Shown piece by piece: positions 31,914 through 38,350 of a DNA stretch of 38,350 bases (its first letter is position 1; every line of letters begins with the position of its first letter). Under the pieces are notes generated by a model. It made no database searches. It saw nothing but the letters and a program-made list of their open reading frames with translations, and had not been told where the DNA came from. Origin of the DNA: Lentisphaeria bacterium (lineage in GTDB: Bacteria; Verrucomicrobiota; Lentisphaeria; Victivallales; UBA1829); assembly GCA_017541665.1 (NCBI GenBank), contig JAFXYP010000051.1, forward strand, positions 1-38,350, read 5' to 3'. A program made the position numbers and the translations under genes.

Positions 31914-34900
31914 TTATTGTGCCTGGGATTCCGGGAGAGCGCCGATTTCGGCGGCATATCTCCCGTCGGGGAAATGCCTGCGGTATTTTCCGACCATGCG
32001 GTCGCGTTCTTCGGTGTTGCCGAGGAGGGCGGCCGTGTACGCGGTACGGTAGATCGCCTGTTCGATCCACTGCATCGCGGCGGGGTCTGCTTCCTCGTCA
32101 GCGGCGGCGGAGGACTGTCCGTCTGCCTGCGCTTCGGGTTCCGCTCCCGCTTCGGGTTCCGGCGTTTCCGAGGCGGCATCCTCGTCCTCGTCTTCGGGGA
32201 ACGCGGTCGCGGCGATGATGCTGAAGCAGGCGTATGCCTTGTTGACCGCGCAGGACTTCAGGAAGGATTCGCCGGTCAGGACCTGGGCCTTGTTGTACAG
32301 TTCGAAGTTCGCGGTCTGGTTGGCGCGTACGGAGATCTTTGCGAGTTCGGCGCGCGCCTCTTCAGCCCGTCCCTGGAGCTCGCGGACTTCCGCCAGCGCG
32401 AAGTGCATGTCGTAGAAATACGGGGAATCCTTCTCCAGCAGTTCGATCTTTTCGAGTTCCTCCACGGCCTTGTCGAACTGTCCGTTCTTCGCGGCTGCGC
32501 GCCCGGCGTCCAGGTAGAGGCGCTGCTTCAGGCGGGAGACGGCGATTTCCGCCGCGGTCCTGTCGGACTTGAGTTCGGCGGCGCGCTCTTCGGAGAACCA
32601 GTCGTCGAGCTTCGGGTCCTGCACCGCCATGATGAGGCGTTCGCATACGTTCAATGCGATCGCGGCGGCGCGTTTGGACAGGGATTCGTCGGGGCACTGC
32701 GGGAGCGTGGAGGCGATCCAGCGCAGGTTCGTGACGGAGAGGTTCTTCGCCTGGTCCTGGTTTCCGGAGAAGAGGCGTTCGAAGATGTTCAGCGCTTCGG
32801 CGTAGTTTCCGGCCGTGTAGAGCGTGCGTGCAAGCACATACTGTGCATTTTTCGCCTCGGCGGACTCGGGGTACCGGATCCCCAGGGTCGTCAGGATCTT
32901 CTGCGCCTCGCTGTCGCGGCCCATGTTCATGTGGATGATGCCGATGCGCATCAGGTAGGCCGAGGCCAGCGGGTCGTCGGGATGCTTGCGGACGAACGTT
33001 TCGAACTCGGAGATTGCCTTGTCCCATTTCCCGGCGCCGTCGTACAGCCACGGGAGCAGGGAATCCGCGCGGCGGACGACCTTCTGCACCTCGGGAGTGT
33101 TGGCGACGGACGCGTATTTTCCGCCTTCGGCGATGTCGCGGCGGAGTTCCAGGATGCCTTCCACGGCTTCGTCGTAGATCGCCGCGGCCTGCGCCTTGAG
33201 CTTGTCCGCCTTTTCGATCAGCGCGGAATCCCCGGCGGCTTCTTCGCGGATGGATGTCGCCTGCTCGGCGAGGCGGTCGGCTTCGCGGGAGAGCATTTCC
33301 GGGATGATCTCCTGCACCACGGCGGTGACTTTCAGGGAGCTCGGTCCGAACGCGATGAACTTCCGGAGCGCATTTGCCGCCCCCTCATAGTCGTCCTGCA
33401 TGGCCAGGCAGTCGGCGTACTTCATGTATGCTTCGTCCGTGAGTTCGGGATTGTTTCCGAAATTCTCCATGATGACCTTGTAGGCGGCCGCGGCGTCGTT
33501 CACTTCGGCCTGCCACTGTTTTTTCAGAGCGATGCGTTCGGCGGAGTCGGAGGAGGCGTTCAGGCGTTTGCCGATGGCGCTGGCGGCGTTCAGGTGTTCG
33601 CGCGCCATGCGGAGCGAGACGACGCCCGCGTAGGGGTTCAGCATGTCGATCTCAAGCAGGAGCCTGTAGAGGGTGAGGGCATCGCCCTTGAGCTGTGCAG
33701 CCTTCGCCGGGTCGGATGACGCCGCCTCGGCGGCCTGTTTCCACAGCACGTGTCCGGCGTTCAGGAGCGCGGTCGTCACGAAATCGTCCTTCGGGAGCAG
33801 CGCGGCGTAACTGCCGAGAACGACGGCGCTGGTGGAGTCGCCCATGTACGCATAGGACAGGACAAGACGGTTCACGAGTTCGGAGAGGCCGGGCGTGTAG
33901 CGGGACGCCATCCTCTGAAGGATGGGGAGGAGTTCCTCGACCACCAGATTGTACTGCTTGCTGGCGTAGTTCTGTTCCGCCCAGGCGGAGACCAGGGTGG
34001 ACTGGTCGCTCATCTCCGGCGCCTTCACCTTGGAAAACTCGGACTGGTAGGTGGAGCGTTTGTCGGGGTCGATTGCCATGGCGTTTTCGGTGGCTTGCTT
34101 GAAATCCTTGTATGCGGCCGGAGCGTCCTTGAATTGCGGATAATACTTCACGAGTTTGCCGAGGTATTTGAAGGCGCGCCGGTAGTAGGTGACGGCCTGT
34201 TTTTTCAGGTCCGCCTCTTTCCTCGAATCGCCTTTTGCCTTCGCCTCTGCGGCGGCGGCCTCGGCCTGTTCGGCCAGGGCGAGATAGGAGCGTCCCGTCC
34301 AGAATTTCGCGTCCGCGGCGGGGGATTCGCTCTTCTTGCCATCCTTTTCCAGCGCCTCGTCCGACGCCTCGAAGAGGTCGGGATAACGCCGGACCTCCTC
34401 GCCGGCCTCCTCGTATTCGCCGAGGAGGTAGAAGCAGCGGATGATCTGGGCCGTGGCGTAGGCTGTGAGCATGTCCTGCCCGCCCCACTGGATGTCGTGG
34501 AAATCGACGGCCGCGGCGAGGACCGCGGTCTGCCAGTCGTTGGGGTCAACCCTGCGGAGGCGGTCCTTGTCGCCGGAGCTCCACTTGTCACGGTGCTTCA
34601 CCTCGCCGGAGGTCTTCTTCCGGGCGAGTTCCATCTCGTCGATCCTCATGATGCGGTCGAGGTCCATGCCGAGAATCCCGCCGAGTTCCTTGTAAGCGTC
34701 GATGCGGGCGCGCTGGTTGTTCGTGTTGCCGGGATTGTCCACGACGGATTTCGTGAGGTCCGCGATGCGTTTCTGAAGGCGGGTCAGGTCGGTCTGTTTG
34801 CTCTTGTCCTTCATCAGGTCGGAGATCCTGCGCTGGAACGCGGCCTTCTCGCGGAGTTCGGCGCGGCGGTTGTTCTCCGCGGTGGACAGCTGCATGACCG

Positions 34901-35441
34901 CTTTCGTATAGGATGAGGCGCGCTTGTCCGATACGTTGCCCCGGGTCCAGTCCATGAGCGCGGAGGCGTCGTTCTCGCGCCCTTCCTGATAGTAGATGTT
35001 CAGCAGGGCGGTCAGGGGACGTTCGAAGTCGGATGGATCGATCTTGTTCCGCTTCAGATGGTTGTAAAGCTCCTCCAGAGGCTTCAGCGCCTTCTGGTTG
35101 TCCTTCTTCATGTAATGGTATACACCGAGCGTGCCGAGCGACTGGTAGTAGGCGGGATCGGTTTTCGGGATGCCGTCGATGATCTTCTGGGCTTCGTCGT
35201 TTTTTCCCGAGGCGAGATAAGTCTCCGCGAGCTGGACACGGTAGAAATTCGCCATGTCCTTGCTTTTGTTCTCCGCCAGGCGTTCCGTCAGGAACCGCGT
35301 CGAAAAATCGTACAGGCCCAGAGCGTTGAGTTCACGCGAATATGCCATGTCGCGCCTGACCGCGCCCGACTGCGCGAAGCCAGCCGCGCCCGGCACGGTC
35401 AATAACGCAAGGATCGCCAAAAGACTGATTCTGTTCCGCAT
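31914..35441 (-). CDS. Giant exported TPR-repeat protein heading the ExbBD operon
   Basis: A 1175-residue protein with a signal peptide (RISLLAILALLTVPGAAGFAQ), then almost entirely TPR-like helical pairs: ELNALGLYDFSTRFLTERLA, EFETFVRKHPDDPLASAYLM, YVLARTLYTAGNYAEALNIF and AVEELEKIELLEKDSPYFYD. Low-complexity acidic residues (EDEDEDAASETPEPEAGAEP) fall near 1115-1145. No catalytic motif seen. It probably works in the periplasm as a long scaffold. It starts the transcript from a perfect-consensus promoter. The next gene begins 32 bases after its stop, followed by exbB, exbD and exbD. Function unknown; a structural partner of a proton-driven complex is the best inference. Confidence 0.8.
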   Translation of the reverse strand: MRNRISLLAILALLTVPGAAGFAQSGAVRRDMAYSRELNALGLYDFSTRFLTERLAENKSKDMANFYRVQLAETYLASGKNDEAQKIIDGIPKTDPAYYQSLGTLGVYHYMKKDNQKALKPLEELYNHLKRNKIDPSDFERPLTALLNIYYQEGRENDASALMDWTRGNVSDKRASSYTKAVMQLSTAENNRRAELREKAAFQRRISDLMKDKSKQTDLTRLQKRIADLTKSVVDNPGNTNNQRARIDAYKELGGILGMDLDRIMRIDEMELARKKTSGEVKHRDKWSSGDKDRLRRVDPNDWQTAVLAAAVDFHDIQWGGQDMLTAYATAQIIRCFYLLGEYEEAGEEVRRYPDLFEASDEALEKDGKKSESPAADAKFWTGRSYLALAEQAEAAAAEAKAKGDSRKEADLKKQAVTYYRRAFKYLGKLVKYYPQFKDAPAAYKDFKQATENAMAIDPDKRSTYQSEFSKVKAPEMSDQSTLVSAWAEQNYASKQYNLVVEELLPILQRMASRYTPGLSELVNRLVLSYAYMGDSTSAVVLGSYAALLPKDDFVTTALLNAGHVLWKQAAEAASSDPAKAAQLKGDALTLYRLLLEIDMLNPYAGVVSLRMAREHLNAASAIGKRLNASSDSAERIALKKQWQAEVNDAAAAYKVIMENFGNNPELTDEAYMKYADCLAMQDDYEGAANALRKFIAFGPSSLKVTAVVQEIIPEMLSREADRLAEQATSIREEAAGDSALIEKADKLKAQAAAIYDEAVEGILELRRDIAEGGKYASVANTPEVQKVVRRADSLLPWLYDGAGKWDKAISEFETFVRKHPDDPLASAYLMRIGIIHMNMGRDSEAQKILTTLGIRYPESAEAKNAQYVLARTLYTAGNYAEALNIFERLFSGNQDQAKNLSVTNLRWIASTLPQCPDESLSKRAAAIALNVCERLIMAVQDPKLDDWFSEERAAELKSDRTAAEIAVSRLKQRLYLDAGRAAAKNGQFDKAVEELEKIELLEKDSPYFYDMHFALAEVRELQGRAEEARAELAKISVRANQTANFELYNKAQVLTGESFLKSCAVNKAYACFSIIAATAFPEDEDEDAASETPEPEAGAEPEAQADGQSSAAADEEADPAAMQWIEQAIYRTAYTAALLGNTEERDRMVGKYRRHFPDGRYAAEIGALPESQAQ

Positions 35442-35502
35442 AAAAACTCCGCCCGTGTCAAATAAACTCTTTTTGAATTAAGGATAGTAAAAAAGCATAC
35501 AT

Positions 35503-35531
35503 ATTATATCACGGTTTTTAACAAATGTCAA
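35503..35531 (-). promoter_or_regulatory. Consensus promoter of the TPR-ExbBD operon
   Basis: On the minus strand, TTGACA (35526-35531), 17 bases, TATAAT (35503-35508), with TGA before the -10: a perfect sigma-70-type consensus. The -35 overlaps the TGA stop (35528-35530) of the MurC-like gene. Strong, probably constitutive expression is expected. Confidence 0.85.
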
Positions 35532-37003
35532 GCGTTTTTTGTCAGGCTTTTTGCCCAAATCGACAGGCTTTCGTCACGCGCGCCCGCCACGATCACGACA
35601 TCGCCGCCCCTTACCGTGTTTTTCAAATGCTTTTCGCACGCCAGACGGTCCTCGAACACCTTCACCGCATCCGCATGGACTCCGGGGGCTTCCCGGCAGG
35701 TCGCGGCGACTTCCGCGCTTGTCGGGCTGAAGGAGGTAGTTCCGCCCGCATAGTAGACGGGCAGGAAAAGGAACTCGTCCGTTGGCCGCAGGATCGAGGG
35801 CAGGGCGTTTGCGAGGGCTTCGCGCATGAAGCGAAGCGGCGCGAATCCATGCGGCTGAAAGACGGTGACCACGCGCCCTTCCGGCGCGAGCTCCTGCGCC
35901 GCGCCGATGCACGAGGCCAGCTTCTCCACATTGTGTGCGTAATCGTCGATGACCTGCGCACCGTTCTCCATGACCCCGGCGCGGTCGAACCGGCGTGCCA
36001 CGCCTGCGAATTCCGAAACGGCTTTCAGGGCGTCCATGGGATCGTATCCGCGCGAGGTCAGGACGGTGTGCACCGCCAGGGCGTTCAAGGCGTTGTGGCG
36101 GCCCGGCATCGGCAGGCGGATCTCCGGCAGCCCGTTGAACGCGCACCAGGCGCTGCCGTCCGCCACGCGGTAGGTATTCAGGCGGAGAACGCGGCGTCCC
36201 GCGTACGAGACGGGGGCATCTGGGTCGCCGCTGAAGAGCAGGACCATTTTCCCGGCGGGGAATTTCTCGGGACCGATCTCCTTGAACGCTGCAAGTTCCA
36301 TCACGACGCAGGATCGCGCCGATGCGGCGAACGCCAGAAAGACCCCGGCAAGCTCTTCCCGCGAATAATGGTCCGTGCCGATGTTCAGGATGAGCGCGGT
36401 GTCCGGCACGTAGTTCAGCAGGCTTTTGTCGCTTTCGTCGGCCTCGATCACGAAATCGCGCCCGAGTCCGCCCCGGTAGTTCCCGGCGGCGCCGTCTTCG
36501 AGGAACCGTTTCACGTAGCCGCCGGACAGCATTCCGGGGTCGCCGCCAAGACGGTCCAGCGCGTCCGCCAGCCAGGCGCTCACGGTCGTTTTGCCGCAGG
36601 TGCCTGTGACGGCGACCGTGAAGCGTTCCCGCAATGCGCCGATCCCGAGCTCCAGCGCCTCGCTTCTGTGAAGCCGGCGCGTCCCGGGAGGCGCGAGTTT
36701 GAAGTCCGGGTTGTCTCCCTCAATCGCGGTCGAGTACACGATGGCGTCCGGCATGTATCCGTCCGCGTAAGCCGAGCCGTCCTGCGGGAAAAGCCTCGCG
36801 CCGCATTTGCGGAGCGCCGCGAAGATGCGTTCGTTCTCCGGGTGGCCGAGCGCGCGGTCGCTGCCGGTCACGGTGCATCCGAGGTCCGCGAACATCTGCG
36901 CCAGTCCGCTCATGCCGATGCCGCCTATGCCGACGAAGTGGATGGAGTGCGGGAGATCCCGGCGCGTGTCCGGGGAAGAAAAGCCAGTCGATTCCGGAGC
37001 CAT
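35528..37003 (-). CDS. murC: MurC-like UDP-N-acetylmuramate ligase
   Basis: A 491-residue Mur ligase. MurC joins L-alanine to UDP-MurNAc in the cytoplasm. Seen: the MurC-type N-terminal domain HFVGIGGIGMSGLAQMFADLG and TGSD, the ATP loop VTGTCGKTTVSAWLADAL, EADESDKSLLNYVPDTALIL with TDH following, GRHNALNALA, DDYAHNVEKL and VFQPHGFAPLRFM. Usual MurC has GTHGKTT, DDYGHHPTE and FQPHRxTR, so several active-site blocks differ. It may be a separate MurC/Mpl-like clade with another substrate. It stands alone, away from any cell-wall cluster. The ATG at 37003 with GAGG upstream is preferred to the TTG three codons earlier. Confidence 0.72.
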   Translation of the reverse strand: MAPESTGFSSPDTRRDLPHSIHFVGIGGIGMSGLAQMFADLGCTVTGSDRALGHPENERIFAALRKCGARLFPQDGSAYADGYMPDAIVYSTAIEGDNPDFKLAPPGTRRLHRSEALELGIGALRERFTVAVTGTCGKTTVSAWLADALDRLGGDPGMLSGGYVKRFLEDGAAGNYRGGLGRDFVIEADESDKSLLNYVPDTALILNIGTDHYSREELAGVFLAFAASARSCVVMELAAFKEIGPEKFPAGKMVLLFSGDPDAPVSYAGRRVLRLNTYRVADGSAWCAFNGLPEIRLPMPGRHNALNALAVHTVLTSRGYDPMDALKAVSEFAGVARRFDRAGVMENGAQVIDDYAHNVEKLASCIGAAQELAPEGRVVTVFQPHGFAPLRFMREALANALPSILRPTDEFLFLPVYYAGGTTSFSPTSAEVAATCREAPGVHADAVKVFEDRLACEKHLKNTVRGGDVVIVAGARDESLSIWAKSLTKNA

Positions 37004-37045
37004 ATGAAACAACCTCGTTGAATAAAAAATGATCCGTATTGGAAA

Positions 37046-37074
37046 ACAATAGCATCATCCGGCGGAAAAATCAA
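37046..37074 (-). promoter_or_regulatory. Promoter of the MurC-like gene
   Basis: On the minus strand, TTGATT (37069-37074), 17 bases, TATTGT (37046-37051), preceded by TGC (extended -10). The leader to the ATG at 37003 is about 36 bases. Confidence 0.55.
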
Positions 37075-37096
37075 CGTCTTCCCGCCTGAAAAAGGC

Positions 37097-37133
37097 AAAA
37101 AAAAGCAGGATCGGAAAAGATTTCCGATCCTGC
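37097..37133 (-). terminator. Strong Rho-independent terminator after argC
   Basis: A perfect 13-base-pair stem, GCAGGATCGGAAA (37105-37117) against TTTCCGATCCTGC (37121-37133), with a three-base loop, followed on the minus strand by eight T (37097-37104). It ends the rpsI-argC transcript. Confidence 0.95.
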
Positions 37134-37174
37134 GGCGTTTCTTAACGGTTGGAGAAACCGCGCCATGCGGCGTT

Positions 37175-38203
37175 TCAGACCAGCGCCGTCTCCTCGGGGA
37201 ACCCGAACCGGATATTGAAATCCTGCACGGCCTGCCCGGACGCACCCTTGGTGAGGTTGTCGATGCAGGAGAAGAGCAGGAGTTTCCCGGTGTGGGAGTC
37301 GAGCTTGAAGCCGATCTCGCAGCAGTTCGTGAGCGTGACATGCTTCGTGTCCGGAAGTTTCCCGGCGGGAAGCACGCGCACGAAACGCTCGTTTCCGTAT
37401 GCCTTCGCGAAGGCGTCCGCCACCGTTTCCTCGGTGCAGCCTTCGGCGGCGTCCAGGATGATGGTGGACTGGATGCCGCGGTTGGTCGGCACCAGATGCG
37501 GGATGAAGTTCATGCGGAGGGAGGGCAGTCCGGCGGCGACGGCGAGCTCCTGCTCGATCTCGGGCAGGTGGCGGTGTCCCGCCACGCCGTACGCGCGCAC
37601 GCTCTCGTTGCATTCCGGGAAGATGTACGGCAGATCGACTTTGCGTCCGGCTCCGGTCACGCCGCTCATGCTGCAGGCCACGATGCCTTCGGGGGAGGCC
37701 AGCCTGGCCGCCAGGATGGCTGTGGTCGGGAGCAGGATGCTGGTGACGTAGCATCCGGGGCAGGCGATCAGTTTCGCGGTGCGGATCTGTTCGCGGTAGC
37801 GCTCGGGGAGGCCGTACACGGCATCGGAGAGCAGCCCCGGGGCGGGATGATCGATCTTGTAGTACTTTTTGTACTGGTCCAAGGAGCGCAGGCGGAAATC
37901 CGCGCTGATGTCAATGACGGTGAGTCCGGCATTGATGAACGGCTCGGCAAATTCATGCGCGAGGCCGTGGGGAAGCGCCAGGAAAGCGGCGTCGCAGCCG
38001 GATTTGATGGCCTCGACGTCCGGCATGGAGAAACTCAGGCCGGTCCCGGCGAGACGGGGGAATATCTCCGCGATGTCCTTGCCCGCGTTCTGGCGGGACG
38101 TGATCACGCGGATATCGGCATACGGATGACGGGAAAGCAGGCGAAGAAGCTCCTCGCCTGCATATCCCGCGGCGCCGACGATCGCGACGCGTACTTTGTC
38201 CAT
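37175..38203 (-). CDS. argC: N-acetyl-gamma-glutamyl-phosphate reductase
   Basis: A 342-residue enzyme of arginine synthesis that reduces N-acetylglutamyl phosphate to the semialdehyde with NADPH. Motifs: KVRVAIVGAAGYAGEELLRLL (NADP fold), PHGLAHEF, VIDISADFRLR, LIACPGCYVTSILLPT with the catalytic Cys, SGVTGAGRK and VAGHRHLPEIEQEL with the catalytic His. Full length. The ATG at 38203 has GGAG nine bases upstream; an in-frame TTG at 38218 overlaps the rpsI stop and is disfavoured. It follows the rpsI end by 15 bases, so it is read with the ribosomal-protein genes and ends at a strong terminator. Confidence 0.96.
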   Translation of the reverse strand: MDKVRVAIVGAAGYAGEELLRLLSRHPYADIRVITSRQNAGKDIAEIFPRLAGTGLSFSMPDVEAIKSGCDAAFLALPHGLAHEFAEPFINAGLTVIDISADFRLRSLDQYKKYYKIDHPAPGLLSDAVYGLPERYREQIRTAKLIACPGCYVTSILLPTTAILAARLASPEGIVACSMSGVTGAGRKVDLPYIFPECNESVRAYGVAGHRHLPEIEQELAVAAGLPSLRMNFIPHLVPTNRGIQSTIILDAAEGCTEETVADAFAKAYGNERFVRVLPAGKLPDTKHVTLTNCCEIGFKLDSHTGKLLLFSCIDNLTKGASGQAVQDFNIRFGFPEETALV

Positions 38204-38218
38204 TTGGGGAATCTCCAA

Positions 38219-38350
38219 TTAGCGTTTGGAGAACTGGAAGCGTCTGCGCGCGCCCGGCTGACCGGGTTTCTTGCGTTCCTTGACTCTGGAATCGCGCGTC
38301 AGCATGCCGCTGCTCTTCAGCACGGACTTGTAGTTTTCGTCCGCGAGCAC
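38219..38350 (-). CDS. rpsI: 30S ribosomal protein S9, C-terminal part
   Basis: The last 43 residues of S9, a protein of the small subunit head whose C-terminal tail reaches the P-site tRNA. The frame reads [20 protein letters not shown], then [20 protein letters not shown] and ends KR-stop, the family's signature tail. The 5' end lies beyond the window. argC starts 15 bases later, so the two are co-transcribed, as in several other bacterial groups. Confidence 0.95.
   Translation of the reverse strand: MLADENYKSVLKSSGMLTRDSRVKERKKPGQPGARRRFQFSKR

Noticed and set aside
31917..33719. Plus-strand open frame of 600 codons over the large TPR gene
   Set aside because: Antisense, no motif or ribosome site, while the sense frame has signal peptide and TPRs.

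Overview
The window is a GC-rich, gene-dense bacterial chromosome segment, with most genes on the minus strand. The LPS genes (waaP-type heptose kinase, waaA Kdo transferase), ExbB/ExbD energiser genes and a GspC-like protein indicate a double-membrane bacterium. The hybrid cluster protein and rubrerythrin point to an anaerobe or microaerophile. The roughly 730-residue GreA with a very long N-terminal extension resembles the chlamydial form. Together these suggest the Planctomycetes-Verrucomicrobia-Chlamydiae superphylum, perhaps a Lentisphaerae/Victivallales member; this placement is inference. No rRNA, tRNA, phage, CRISPR array or complete insertion sequence was seen.

Layout. 1-635: 5' part of a membrane pyrophosphatase. 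846-5437: a minus-strand surface-polymer group (GT2 glycosyltransferase, alkaline-phosphatase-superfamily enzyme, nucleotidyltransferase-like protein, WaaP kinase, chagasin-like lipoprotein). 5519-12219: hcp, glnS, a metallophosphoesterase and the long greA. 12435-13676: a plus-strand BaiN-type flavoprotein. 13716-14885: an IS66-transposase-derived ORF that has lost its catalytic core. 14939-18484: uxaC and a membrane glycosyltransferase cut in two by one in-frame TAA. 18717-19160: a MarR regulator with its own promoter, dyad and terminator. 19608-24237: aroA, ftsY, nusB, ribH and ribBA, the last behind an FMN riboswitch. 24936-26051: a solitary plus-strand GspC-like protein with a glycine-rich tail and an unusual leader. 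26140-29146: waaA, an aldo-keto reductase and rubrerythrin. 29211-35441: an apparent operon of a 1175-residue TPR protein, a second TPR protein, ExbB and two ExbDs. 35528-38350: a MurC-like ligase, argC and the end of rpsI.

Promoters are unusually easy to read. At about a dozen starts a TTGACA-like -35 lies 16-17 bases from a TATAAT/TATATT-like -10, often with TG touching the -10. Several start codons were chosen from these promoters and from Shine-Dalgarno (SD) sites. Main points of interest: the energised TPR-ExbBDD operon, the catalytically gutted IS66 relic, the stop-interrupted glycosyltransferase, the glycine-tailed GspC-like protein with a possible SD-sequestering leader, the palindrome on the hcp promoter, and a two-hairpin dispersed repeat that supplies the last codons of one gene.
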